DNA of 64,000 bases from assembly GCA_008360955.1 (NCBI GenBank), contig LUCM01005111.1, positions 59,608 to 123,607 of the forward strand, in the 5' to 3' direction. Made by a program: the position numbers and the translations under genes. The notes under the pieces are model-generated. The model saw nothing but the letters and a program-made list of their open reading frames with translations, did not search any database and was not told where the DNA came from. Within the stretch, counting starts at the first letter, position 1; each line of letters begins with the position of its first letter. Shown here one piece after another: positions 39,101 to 51,197 of the stretch. Source of the stretch: Fasciolopsis buskii. Taxonomy: Eukaryota > Platyhelminthes > Trematoda > Plagiorchiida > Fasciolidae.

Positions 39101-40109
39101 CACACGCGCGGCACACAAGCACCAAGTAAATGGATTTGGGAAAGTTTCTCTTGGGTCGAGAAAGGTTGTGAAGAGGATTAGAAAGTTCCGGCTTGATGAC
39201 CAAGACGATCAAGAGGAACACAGTTGAAGGACACGGCTAACGTGGCGGTGGTGATGATGATGCAAAATATCCCACAGGTGGGTGACATTCTATGAGTCAA
39301 TTCGTGAAGTCGAATGTACTCCAAGCATCGGCATTCCCATCTCGCCTCGCTAAATTTGTTCACCAGGGTCGAATTCGCGATAAGTTACCAGGTCACATTG
39401 GTGAATCGACAGCGTGGTACTTGGAAGCAGGACAAAACTAATTGGGCATAAAACCAGTGGAACCATGCACCCTTCGAATTCTAATGCCGAAATGAAGTTG
39501 GATACTTTGGAAGCAACAGATGATTTGTACACATTCTCGTTTTACGAGGATATCCTTACTTTCGACCACATTAAACTCGTGCAGGGTAGTAAACAGTGGT
39601 CCATGCAAAGCTCGGGAAAGCGTGTCCATATTAATAGCACATAATTCATTCACATGTTTTATGATAAGTACATGACTAAGCTAATGATTACAAGGGGTCC
39701 AATGTGTAAATGTTAAGCAGATATCGTGGATGTCGTGTTTTAGCATCACAAACACGCGTTTCTTTGGGGGAGACAAAGGTTTCTTCCGATTTTGCTGCTG
39801 TATTTGTGAAGAACAAGCGAAGTAAACGTGAGCTAAATAAACCGGAAAGCTAGTCTACTAACTGTAACCTTTGGAATTCGAGTGACCAAACCGCGTAAGG
39901 TTTCAGTAGACCAAATGTAGTTGTAAGGCTGACGACAGCAAACTAAAACCACCGAAACGATGCGCAGAAGTGGGACATGAACTTCAGAACATGCAGGCAA
40001 TGTGTTTCTTTTGACGATAACTAGCCTACTTCGAAGTACCTTATTTTCTATCCCTAGCACCGAGTGTGAGAAGCCACGCGGAGGCCAACAGGTGGTGTGG
40101 CAGTGTGTA
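36120..40109. other. No gene recognised
   Basis: Apart from the possible SINE tail at 37.1 kb, it holds short ATT (38062-38083) and GAT (39247-39261) repeats and a GCATGCATGC cluster near 39050. Confidence 0.55.
37100..37200 (-). mobile_element. Possible SINE tail of the same family
   Basis: TTATCTTCTATC, then GCAACAACAATATGCATTAT and TTTCCGGAGG on the plus strand follow the layout of the SINE tail at 16.68-16.74 kb. No tRNA-like head remains. Confidence 0.35.
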
Positions 40110-40205
40110 TTGAGAGAATGTACACCGAACTCAGATAAAACAGGTGTGACAGATTTTCGGGGTTCGAGTCTGAAGGAACCGTCAATAAGCCGGCTGGTAA
40201 CTTCG
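40110..40205 (+). mobile_element. tRNA-like fragment with B-box
   Basis: GGGGTTCGAGTCTG at about 40158 is close to the GGTTCRANTCC consensus. The upstream A-box is unclear. It could be the head of another SINE family. Confidence 0.25.
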
Positions 40206-40744
40206 AAGAATATGACAGAAAACTGCAAACAGTGCTGATCGTGCTGTTACTTTTGGTCAAACTGAAATGGCTGAAAAATTGTCTGCACAATTAGACTGTA
40301 TTCCGTTTATTGTGACATCATTTTCCTTCCTATTACTGGGGTCCACTTTTAGTATTTCTTGAATATTCATTCTTTCTATATAGCAGCGTGTAACTAGGGC
40401 AGAAATGCATCGATCAACGGGACTTGCTCTGCCACTTGACGCGGAACGATGCTTATGATGGGGAGCATCGCGATGACAATGATAAGTTAGTGATGATCAA
40501 GTTCACGAGAGAAAACTTTTGTCCAACAAGTCAGAATGATAAAGCTTGTCAGAACTAAGTGATATAGGGCCCGTCCATCAGTGAGCCTCGCACGATCACA
40601 CGCCATTCATTGCCCACACGGTGATCGTCTCGTATGATGGATAATCTGTATGTAGGAAGCAAAATCTTTGCAAACTGGCAAGCTTGACTACTTGACATGT
40701 TGAGGGTAAAAACTGATCTTCACTTATTTGGTTAGACGGTGCCA

Positions 40745-40925
40745 GCCTTTTGAGGATCGGTAGTGAGGGGATTTGAACTCGCGACCTTCGAGTTGAAACA
40801 CCACAAAGGTGATGCATCAGCACCATTATTGGGTGAGCATACAAAATGCTGATTTGCATTAAATCGATATAAGTCAGCCTGGATAGCTTCGTTGCCAAGA
40901 CTGATAGCCATTCCACCAGACTAAG
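40745..40925 (-). mobile_element. tRNA-like SINE head with ~80-bp internal insertion
   Basis: The minus strand has GGTGGAATGGCTATCAGTC (A-box-like) at its 5' end and CGCGAGTTCAAATCCC (B-box) near its 3' end. The spacing is about 80 bp too long for a tRNA. The intervening block (ending GTGCTGATGCATCACC) looks like an insertion. The reading frame through it is incidental. Confidence 0.45.
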
Positions 40926-41497
40926 CACAATGAACGTGATCTAATGCTAGTTTGTCACAGACCAGGTAAATCACTTCTTCTCCAACAATTTTAATCTCTC
41001 AGCTGAGTAACAATATTTCACGTTATATGCCATTTTGAAATCAAACGTAATTTTCAACTTTTCAATTTAAACTGCATTTTTCCACTAGTGATTGGCTTAA
41101 TGTTGGATTGATTCTCATTAAGGCAAACAAGGATATTTGATGAGCAGAAAACAATTAGTGTCCAGTGCAGGGATTAAAATGAAAGGCGAACGAACGTTCC
41201 GGTGAATTACAAAGTGTGCATCCGTTTGGAATCCAAGTATAGGTGCTTCCCATCATTCTTTCTCACACATATGACCACTGCTTAGTCACACATCTTGATT
41301 AGGTTTGGATAATCTTGCTTGCATTTAGAGCTCGCAAGCTTAAAGTCCAAGCACGGGAAATGTTGGCTGCGTCCAGAAGAATTCAAGTGGTTGTACAAAT
41401 TCGGCAATTACGAACAAATCACAAGGGCAAACTCTCAGACTCATTTTCAAAGGCAACTTTTATCCCCAACCGAGTGCCCACTCGTCATCCTCACTCA

Positions 41498-41522
41498 CGT
41501 GTGTGTGTGTGTGTGTGTGTGT
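41498..41522. repeat. (GT)n microsatellite
   Basis: Uninterrupted GT run. A second one begins 235 bp further on. Confidence 0.95.
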
Positions 41523-41754
41523 ATTTGTGAAGAAGATCATTCAGTACAACAAGTGTTTCCGTTTCTACTTGCTCATCCCCAATCAGTTTAACATATTGCC
41601 TTGGTTCTTGGGTGAGATCCAAGCCAGCTGTGGTTGGAGCCACACACTTGTCTAAGAGTATTATAAAAGGTGTGTTGTCCTGACACGAAATACGTTACCA
41701 CTCGACACAGTAAATAAATACGACGGCTTCATTTCGGGTATCTTGTGCGTATGT

Positions 41755-41787
41755 ACGTGTGTGTGTGTGTGTGTGTGTATGTGTGTT
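41755..41787. repeat. (GT)n microsatellite
   Basis: GT run with TATG interruptions at its edges. Confidence 0.95.
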
Positions 41788-42445
41788 AAATGATGCTAGA
41801 TGGGAGTTTGGTACAAGAAACTAGATTAAGCGGTCGACAAGCACACTGCAGCAGAGGACACTTTGTGTCTGATTTATCCAAACACTCACTGCAGACATCC
41901 GTCCAACTTTCTTTTCAGGCCTATTTTTCGAAATGCGAGACGATTGGACTAGGCGAACAGAAACAAGAATTATTAATGAGTTGCAAAATAATATTGTTCA
42001 TCCGCTCATGTGCCGTGTTCCTCACAAGTAATATTATACAGATGTCACAAAAACTACCGTCAAGTATGGGACGATAAAGTGCCGCTGGAGAGCTTTTCCA
42101 TGAGGGGGTACTCGAAGAGACTGGCGAAAAGGTGAATGACACTTCAACTTCCACAGTTTTGTGTCACAGATTAAGTCGCACTCTTGATAAATGCGCGAAC
42201 AATCTTGATATCGATTTTCCAATTGTATAGAAGTTTTATCAGTAAGTTCTAAATATCACACGATTAATGAATTATATACAAAGGCCTAAACACGAGACCA
42301 GACAGGAGCGCTTACGAAAGGTTCGTCTTATTAAATGGACAGTAATTTTTAAAACGTCAGAGAGCTATTCTCTTTGCCAATTCACGCCAGGTCTCTCTCG
42401 CTTTAAGCACATTGTCCTTTTTTGTTGGTAGGGCTATTTTCTTTA

Positions 42446-43170
42446 CATATATATATATATGTATATATATGCAGAGAATCCGGGGACTCTATTTATTCGT
42501 GTACATACTAGTGACAAAAATATGCCATCTATCACTTCCAGTGTCGCCGTTCTTCAGGTTGGTGGTGCCTGACCCACACAGGACAATTCGCGATCGGAGT
42601 TGCTATCCCGAAAATGGGATCCCCGATCTATTCACACTCCTGTCACACAAGCGACTGTGGTGGGATCTTACAACCGAAGTGTTCCAATAGGTGAACGAAT
42701 TGAAACGGGAGTACCGGGTACGCACACCTGAAGAGTGCTAATAACCTTCTGGGACTCCTTGTTTATCCATGTACATCCTACTGACTGCATATATATATAT
42801 ATGTATATATATGCAGAGAATCCGGGGACTCTATTTATTCGTGTACATACTAGTGACAAAAATATGCCATCTATCACTTCCAGTGTCGCCGTTCTTCAGG
42901 TTGGTGGTGCCTGACCCACACAGGACAATTCGCGATCGGAGTTGCTATCCCGAAAATGGGATCCCCGATCTATTCACACTCCTGTCACACAAGCGACTGC
43001 GGTGGGATCTTACAACCGAAGCGTTCAAGTAGGTGGACGAATTGAAACGGGAGTACCGGGCACGCACACCTGAAGAGTGCTGATAACCTTCTGGGACTCC
43101 TTGTTTATCCATGTACATCCTACTGACTGCATATATATATATATGTATATATGTATGCATATAAATATAC
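42446..43170 (+). repeat. Two tandem 342-bp units, diverged relative of the ribozyme repeat
   Basis: Identical landmarks recur 342 bp apart: GCAGAGAATCC at 42471 and 42813, CTGACTGCAT at 42781 and 43123, with only a handful of substitutions between units. Each unit begins in a TA-rich track. A block near the unit end (CGGGTACGCACAC then CTGAAGAGTGC and TAATAACC) matches the ribozyme 5' half of the 307-bp array, and CACACTCCTG is also shared. CTGAAGA boxes lie at 42728-42734 and 43070-43076. The GAAA box, stem III and cleavage triplet are deleted, so no ribozyme activity is expected. Open frames within it are not genes. Confidence 0.88.
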
Positions 43171-46100
43171 ATAATGGATACATTACTGATAGCCATCCAC
43201 TGTAACAGACTTTTAAAAGATTTTTAATCCCAAGCTTGCAATTAAAATGATAACGTTTCAACTGCTTTAGGACTAGAATTATCTGCACGCAAGCAGTGAA
43301 GTCTTCACCCGCAGCTGAACCCAGCTGACGTTAGAATTGCCGTACCACTAAATATAGTTGGTAGTCTCAGTGAATGCCGACCGCTCATACCGGACAAATC
43401 GGTGCTGATCTGGTAGGCCAATAAAACTATCTAGTTGCTCCCATTCCATCCATGGTCTGTTGAATGCAGAGTGTAAATGTGCTTGGTGTGGCCATGTAAA
43501 ACTAAGCATCTTCCTTGGACGAGGTTGACTGATCTATGCCATGAATAAGATCTCTGGGGTAGTTAATAGACCCTACAAAAACATTTATCCAAGATTCGCA
43601 CATACAAACGTTCAACAATATTGGATTTGCAGATAAGAAGTATTTTAAGGTTTATTATTTGATCGCGAGTGTTTTGAGGGTTACCACAATATTGGAAGAA
43701 CAATAAGTCACCAATTGTGAGACGAGCTCCAAAGTCCTGATTTTAATCGCCCAAATATGGGGCATTGTGTGAGGATATCATTGCTTGAAAAGTCGTAAAA
43801 CTGGCCATTCCGTCGCACTGATAGAAGGTGCTAAAAAATGGACCGATGACCCGGAGCCTGTAAGATTTCGTGGTTTGGAATCGACCGAAAGTGCCGAAAA
43901 TCAGGTTAAAATATCGATGGCATAGAAGTAATCTCCACGGTGGTATTGCAATTCTCCAAATATGTACAGGAATCTTACTTTGCACTATCCTTCCTACTCC
44001 AGTGATTTTACTCAAATTCCACGGATTTAAAGCAGCGAACCTCGGTGATTGGAAACAAAATCCGAATATCTTACTTTTGGTACGGAGTGCGCATGAGTGC
44101 AACAGGCGGGGCCTGTCCGTATCAGCTAGCGCCTATCACACGAAGAAGGGCGAACCGACAAACATGACTGCGGAATTGGGAATGGGATAGAACCACATTA
44201 GGTTAAGCCTAATAACTCACTGAGAGGCAGCGAACTGTAGTCTAAAACCAAAGTGACTGGCGGGTCGGTGATTCAAACCTCTGATTTATTAGGTTGGCAG
44301 TTGCTTGATCTAAGTCATCGCGTCCGGTTATTGTTATAGTCACACTGACTGTTTCCTGCAGTTTACTTGTACATATATCACTGACACAGAATTGTCCAAA
44401 TGTTCGCAGACAAGAACAGCACTAGCGGAAAAGGAAAACAATACCCAGTTGCGTGAACTCAGCTAGTTGGTCGAATTTGTGTAACACGTTTTTAGGTAGG
44501 CGTGAAGTCATTCAGTAAAAGAACGGATCCATGCCGAGTAAAAAAGTTGAAATATGCCGGTCGAGCAACGTTTTTCGAAGAACGGTAGTTGCCAATAGCT
44601 GACCGGTTAGTGATAAACATTGAACAAAAACTAATAGGAAGTCCATTCTTTTGGAGAGCTGTCAATTTCCTCGAAAATACATTATCGACAAAATCCCGGT
44701 GGACATTCAATCAATCAGCGATAGAACTTTTGGTTAACGTTGTCCACTAAAAGGCCCGCATATTTCCTATAGCAATACAGTCATGAATCAGTCGACTCAT
44801 CGCATACCATTTGTACAATTGCCAATAAGTGATTGCAATTCGCTCACATTTTACGTGACCCTATCGACTGATTAGTCAATCACTGGTTCATGTCCAATTC
44901 GAACAGTCACGTTCATTCATTAACGTGGACAATCAATACCAATTATGTATATCATTGAATTCTGGCTCTACATGAATACAATTTCGGAACGCTTTCGTGG
45001 TTTTGGACGATTAAGAGTCACTGAAAGGAGACAATCCCGAGATATGCGCATTGTCACAATGCATCCAGGAATATTAGTGGCCTGAATTAGGAAGAACCGT
45101 GTGAGATCCGCGGTTCTAGGGATTGAGCGGAAACGGACGTATTGCATTCGTGTCAATGAATTTTTTTTCTAAAATTCAGAAAAAATACACTTGCCCCGTT
45201 TTGGTTCGGTGATTTTTCCAGGAACTAAATCTGTAAGTCGAGAGTAGTGATGACATTAGGTATCGAAAGTTCCGGCTTTCTCTTTTTCAGTTGTCAATTG
45301 GCAAATTTAGTGACTCGACAGCCCCAAAATATCGTACACGAGTGTCGGAACGGAGTTGAAATTCTATGTCCTTGATCACAAATTGCATGTAACTAAATTA
45401 TTTCGGTATGATTATACTGTAGTCCTTATCCGCGAGTAAGAATCCTGCGGATATCTGGCCCAAACGAATGAAATTAATGTATGGCTCAAGTATGTATGGT
45501 GTGTATGTAAAGTGAAAGGAAACATCGCTAATCTGTCATACGATTCCACATGATTTATCCACACTTATTTGAACAAAACATTTTAGTTACCATAACCCTG
45601 AACTGTGTGATCAGTACCTCTCCAGCAACCTAACTGGTCAGCATCCACCCAAGAGTAAAACGTTTGCTGACAAAATAAATTCAGATGACACGGATGCTCT
45701 GCTCAGTGATCTCTCAAACTGCCGTTCTCGTTTTCAACACGATCTGTTTCCTCTCCATATCCCCTAGAATCAATGTCTACAGGAACTTAATTGTCCCATA
45801 ATTAGCAGGCCTCTGGACAAACGTGACCGTGATTCATCCTAGGCAACTTATCTTAAGTGTTCAAATCATTCCTTGACACGTTTCTTTTTCTTTCATTCTC
45901 ACCAGATGATAGGTTTATCGGTTTTTCTAATTTTCCTCACGATTGCTAACTGAAAAGCAACATTTTTATTCAGTACTCTATACAATACAATACAATACAG
46001 TACAATGTATCCGTGCAAACCGACCTTCCTGGATATCAGACAAACACAGTCCGCAGTTTCTTGTTTATTTTTTTCCTACTGAGTCAAGCATACCTGAACA

Positions 46101-47336
46101 ACATTTGCTGAGGTTATCAGCATTCAAGGGTCACGTGGTGGATGGCTTTCCGTGTTATTATCTTGCAATTTACCAAGCGCATCGGAACAGAAGGCACTTA
46201 TTGATCTGGAAACCAGCTATCAATAAAAAAACGTTTTGGAAGGGCTAACGTAACCTAAGTGATATATGAAAATCATAGAGTAAAGGGTGGAAATTCCTTA
46301 TCGGGGCCATTGTATGTCCAAGCAAAGAGTTTTCATCCTCAGCCCGAATCCAGTGATGAGTTAGAAACCAAAGGGAAACAGAAGTGAACCTCCTTCGACG
46401 AGGTGTTTCCAACTAGCCCGAAGGTTATACCCAAACGATGTCAAGGTTTGTGAACACAGCGAGATGGACGCTACACTCGTTGATGTTTTGGTTTATTCGA
46501 ACGGAAGCCGTCATTCGCCAAAATCATTATCCCCATATTCTGTTCAAACCAAAGAACAATGCATCTATTGCTACCTAGTCTAAGATTTGTTCTCTGTTAC
46601 TAATGCAGCTTCATTCAACCGTGACTTGCACTGCAAAGGAAAGATGCTAGTTCGTCACCAATGTACATGGGCATTCCGCTCTATCACCAGAACTAGGACT
46701 CGGAAAGTGATCCTGTGATGATTAAATATGCGGTTTCGTTCGTTAGTGCAATGGTGGTGGATGGCAAATTGCTGTTCCCCGGCTCGTTGCCCCAATTGAC
46801 CTACCGGGAGCTTTTGTGGTTATAAGTCATTACAAATTTCGAGGTCACGGTTCCCAGTCATCTTCATCCGAGTCGTGGACCCTAGAGACTATGGGTCATG
46901 CCCCTTCCGTTCAACCCACGTGTGAGCCAAACCGTAAAAACGATTTCGTGTTTCTTGGCTTTCAATCTGAATAGGCTTTTCAGTTTTCTGTGATGATTGA
47001 ACACATGACAGCATCATTCACTTCGCAATTAAGAAATCGTAGATGCATTGTAATCCTATTTCTCCCAGTTCGGGATTTATGATTGTGGATTTTTTTTAAC
47101 TAGAATGAAACCCTTGTGCCGTGCTTCTTTGGCTCATCACTGATTAGCTGGTTAGGTGAATTTTTCGAAGGACGTTTTCTTAGTAATTTCAAAACATCCA
47201 TTCAAATTCTTAGAACCGTTTGGAAGAAAGTAGAGTATGATGGTGAAATTACATTTGCAGTTATGAAAAGTTAGTCTCAAAGTAGATGTTTCTGATGAAA
47301 ACAGTAACGACCTGGTTTCCAACCAAACTGACTTAC
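43171..47336 (-). other. Probable intron downstream of the protocadherin exon
   Basis: It follows a consensus donor on the minus strand, so at least its first part is intron. A 119-codon minus frame (43743-44102) and a 62-codon one (44968-45156) were considered as tail exons, but neither has a recognisable cytoplasmic motif. Confidence 0.5.
45980..46006. repeat. (ATACA)n pentanucleotide microsatellite
   Basis: ATACAATACAATACAATACAG. A looser cluster of the same motif spans about 51595-51730. Confidence 0.9.
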
Positions 47337-47338
47337 CA
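47331..47338 (-). other. Splice donor of the protocadherin exon
   Basis: The minus strand reads CCTG|GTAAGT, a near-perfect 5' splice site, within codon 1267. The exon starts and ends in the same phase (one base of a split codon). The 60 codons past the donor are open but low in complexity, with no cytoplasmic motif, so they are most likely intron read-through. The remaining cytoplasmic tail must be encoded further downstream on the minus strand. Confidence 0.75.
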
Positions 47339-50300
47339 GGAAGATAGGATTTGTAAGCGTTCGGTAGAAGCACATCCAAGCTGGTTTCGCAATTTCTTCC
47401 GACATGACTAGTGATAGCCACTGTGGTTTTGTATGAGGTAGGTGAGTCGGTCATGTATACATCGGAACGTGGTAACGAGGACGGAATTGGCTTAGGATCC
47501 AGAGATTGTTGCGCCACTGTATTTCGCCCCATCACATCATGCTTGATTACTGGTTTCGTTTGTTGTGAACACTTGACCCCGGACAGTGGTGGAAGACACC
47601 AAGACCAGCACGTTCGACCTGAGTGACCCGGACCGAGAATCGTGTTTGGTGGCCGTGTTAGACGTGCTTGATTTGTATTTGTCTGCTGCGTTTTCGAACG
47701 ACGCCGATGACGAAAAATGCCAAACAATATCAAACATATAATGAACAATAGCACAAAGGCACCGACGATCAGGGGAATAAATAGTCGTTCTGTGTAGGAC
47801 AACTTTCCTCCCCCAATTAATGCCACACCGTAAGCTTGTCCGAACAAAGTGTTTCTGACGTAAGCCGATTTCACATCCCCAACTGATGGATCATCGCCGT
47901 TCCATACGAGACGAACTGTTCGGGAACTGTTCAACTGAGTTGGCTTCCCCAAATCATATGCAATTATGGTCAAGGTCAAGCTTAGGGAGCGTAGTTCCCC
48001 CGGCTGCCCTTCCGCTTGTTCACTGGCCGTATGTGGAGTCAACAGACGTTCGGTGATTGGCACTTCATGGCTATTCATCAGTGTGATCAGCCTGTGCGGT
48101 TGAATTGCCTCTCGAAGATAACAGACACCTGTAGTCGGATCGATTTCCACCAGATCGTATCCGCCACCTTCAAGCATGTATCGAACAGTGGCATTCTCGC
48201 CCGCGTCTGCATCATGCGCTTTGGCCGTGAACAACGTGGTCCCCGGGGCTGCCATAATAGAACCTGGCTCCAGGTGAAATTCTTGACCAACCAAGGGTGA
48301 GTCGAATTGTGGCGCATTGTCATTCACATCCAGAACAGTGATAATAATAGTCGCAGTGGCTGTGAATCGTCGTTTTCGAAGTCGTTCCCAGTAATCTGTA
48401 GTAGGATATTTCGAGCCAACATTAGCCCATTTTGCCGGCGGATTGTCAATCGCAAACGCACGCAACTCATAATGAGCACGATTTTCACGATCCAAATTTT
48501 GGTTGAGTCGTAACTCACCGGTGTGCCAATTGATAGAGAACAGTCTCGCATCTTCCACATTTTCAAGCTGATAAACTATTTTCGACTCCGATTCCTTCAT
48601 CTGTGTGTCCGTGGACGAGGAACTCAGGGCGTCCTCTTCGGACATGAACGGACTTCCGGTATTCCGCGCTGCAGGCAAAGAAACCAATTCACTTTCAATA
48701 GTACCATCCACATCTATGGCGCGTATTGTTCCAATGGTACTACCAGCTTCTAAATTCTCATATACGGAAAAATAATAAACGCCATCCTCGGATTTCCCGA
48801 AACGATATACGTTCGAACCGGCAGGTGTATTCTCACTGGAACTGATCCAGTACGGTGAGTGATCATTGATGTCCAAAACTTTCACTTTTACCAGACATGT
48901 ACTGCTCAAACTTGGCTCGCCTTTGTCCCGCGCCTCAATGCGCAAATCCAGTTGTCCTTCACGCTCGCGATCCAATGCACCTACACGCCAAAGTTCTCCA
49001 GTTCTCTCGTCCACGTAGAATGCACCATTCGGGTTGACTAGAAGACTATATACGACCAGACCACTGTTTCCACTGTCCGCATCCGTGGCTCGAACGGCGC
49101 CGATACGTGTGCGCTGTTCTTCTGGTCCGGTAGGACCTTGCAGATAACTGGATGGTCTGTCAGATGTTTCAAATGTGGCAAAATGATAAATCTCCTTATC
49201 AAATCGTGGACTATTATCATTCACATCGAGTACTTTCAAAGTGATGGTCACTGTACCAGTTAATTGTGTCGACGAAGCGTAAGGGTTGATGGGAGAAAAA
49301 ATGAACATTCCAGCTGTATGGTCTACGCGGACTTGGTCAACACAAGTGACCTGAATGTAAACCCACTCTGACTGTTCACGATCGATTGATCGAACGACAG
49401 ATAGACGATAGAAGTACAAAGACAAACTGGCATGACTAGAGGCCACATGTTGTCTTTCCGGTATGCCTTGCGGTGACATACTCTGCATTTGCTCTAGCAC
49501 AAATCGAGTATCGTTTGTCTCACATCGAACACCATCCAACTGGTGTAGACTTCCCAGTTCTTGACTTACCATATCCCCGTCTGTCACGGTCAAATGAGCT
49601 ATAGTCAGTGGAGTACTTGCATGTTCCAAAAGGCCACCGACTATCACATTCTCATTATGCTGCCCATATATATTGGGCAATTTGAGCGGTTCGGTAAATT
49701 GGATCGCTATATCCGGTCGATTATCGTTCACATTTTCAACTAAAATTGCCAAAGTGATAGTTCCGGTAAGCGGTGGTGATCCGTGATCCACAGCTTCCAC
49801 GATTACTTTATTTAGCTGACCGTAGACCGGTCGATTGTGTTCCATCAGAGTTCGTCCACCGGGTCCGTCAGCATCTAACTGGTGTACGACGCGTAGAGTC
49901 ACCGTGCCGTTCGAGTTAACCAATCCGAAAGGATTTACATCCCTGCCCGAAGCTTTATCATCATTGTTCAAATGATCTTTCAATCGATAAGTAATCTGTG
50001 CATTTGGACCTTGGTCGGGATCTTCCGCGATCAAACTAACTAGGTTAGTTCCCACGGGCAGTGTTTCGGGAATTCGTAATATTTCATATAACACTGACCT
50101 ATCATTTAGCTCGACAGTTTGATCAAATGAAGGTTGATGATAAATCGGTTTTCTAAATGTTGGTGCGTTATCATTCAGATCCGTGATTATCAAGTGTATG
50201 CTAAGCGTGCCGGTACGTTGTGGAACACCACCATCTATAGCAAGTAAATGAAATCGATAACTGCTAACCTTTTCCCGATCTAATCGACCAATCACCTTCA

Positions 50301-51179
50301 AGGCCGGACTGCGAACCGAATGAAATGTAGATCCGTAAGAACTGGAAGATGTATCCATGTCCGAACTGTTATTGATCAGAGTAAACAATGAGGTGTCCAC
50401 CTCTTGACCACCAATAGTGGTTAGACGGTAGAACTTGATCCCGTTCACCGGTAAATCATTATCGAACGCTAAAGGCAATGGGAATACGGACAACGCGCGT
50501 TCAGTTCTACTAGCGGAGCCGTACAAATTGCGCAACATCAAATTCGAATTGTGTAAACTAGACGATGACGGGGCGGACAGATCTAAATCAAAATCGCCGA
50601 CATCCTCAGGAATGCGTAATTCGAAGTCCGGTCCTTCCGGAAAAGTGGGCGTGTTATCATTCACGTCCAAAACGCGCAGCGTAATTCGCGAATACGAAGG
50701 CGTTTGACGATTTCCGTGCAAGATAACTAAGGTAATATCACAGGGTGCCATTGGATCAATTTTCCTTGAGTATTGTGTGTTACATAGCCGTTCCCGATCA
50801 GGTCCACGTTGATTGTCACGTACAACCAGTTGCAGACTACCATCGAAACGACTTGGACGAATTTCCAATCCTTCGATCCCTGGACTAGATGGATTGCCGA
50901 TTGCAGCATACGGTTGTTTCTGCTGCGCTTGTTGTTGTTGTTGCGGCTGTTGCTGTGATGGCAGCTTCCCGGGGGAAATTTCTGGACTCAAACGAAGTCG
51001 ATGTTGCAAGTTATCGATGATCACGGTTCCGGGACCGGCCTCTTCCAAAACTTCAAACATCCCAGAACTGGTTGATCGATCAACTCGGGTATTTGCATTG
51101 GTCCACATGAAATTGGCACACAAAATGCAAATCAACTGGGCTGTCCGGCAAAGTACAGTTCCGGCAAACGTCTTGAAAC
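47337..51179 (-). CDS. Protocadherin-like protein: large ectodomain/TM exon (partial gene)
   Basis: This exon encodes a calcium-dependent adhesion receptor of the cadherin superfamily, at the plasma membrane. Residues are numbered from the codon at 51135-51133. Seven cadherin repeats lie at about 26-163, 169-325, 347-473, 495-643, 676-761, 783-942 and 953-1080. The first six end in DxNDN-type calcium linkers (157, 319, 469, 637, 755 and 936; the fifth is DINDH), and LDRE/IDRE motifs occur at 285, 584, 721 and 881. The seventh repeat has no terminal DxNDN, as expected next to the membrane. A hydrophobic helix at 1118-1141 is followed by the basic stop-transfer RHRRR. The hydrophobic stretch at about -9 to 12 looks like the end of a signal peptide. 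No in-frame ATG precedes it (a stop lies at 51211-51213), so the start codon is in an upstream exon. Translation past residue 1267 reads into an intron. Seven repeats fit a protocadherin rather than a classical or Fat-type cadherin. The orthologue is not assigned. Confidence 0.95.
50917..50955 (-). repeat. Glutamine-rich (CAA/CAG) tract inside cadherin repeat 1
   Basis: Codons 61-73 are almost all Gln (11 of 13, with Pro and Ala), coded by mixed CAA and CAG. They interrupt cadherin repeat 1 between its first strands and the DVNDN linker. Mixed codons imply an older, stabilised tract. It would be an extracellular, flexible insert. Confidence 0.85.
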
Positions 51180-51197
51180 CTACAACAAAACAAGAGT
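51180..51197 (-). other. Splice acceptor of the protocadherin exon
   Basis: On the minus strand a pyrimidine-rich run (CTCTTGTTTTGTTGTAG) ends with AG at 51181-51180, directly before the open reading frame. The exon begins at 51179 with two bases completing a codon, so one base comes from the upstream exon. This explains why there is no initiator ATG before the signal-peptide-like segment. It is called from sequence only, without transcript support. Confidence 0.7.

Noticed and set aside
41498..41787. The two GT runs as boundaries of one element
   Set aside because: The sequence between them has no terminal repeats or coding content. Coincidental microsatellites are simpler.
42540..42575. 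Minus-strand CTGAAGA with nearby GGAAG in the 342-bp unit
   Set aside because: It lacks GAAA in the right place and stem II does not pair.
42412..43032. Two near-identical plus-strand open frames of about 90 codons
   Set aside because: They arise from the two 342-bp repeat units, including translated TA tracks. No protein signature.
43743..44102. 119-codon minus frame as the missing protocadherin tail exon
   Set aside because: It has many aromatic and hydrophobic residues, no tail motif, and no acceptor and donor in the needed phase that I could identify.
51133..51135. Start of the protocadherin frame at 51135
   Set aside because: The codon is TTG, not ATG. A splice acceptor lies 45 bases upstream, so this is not a translation start.
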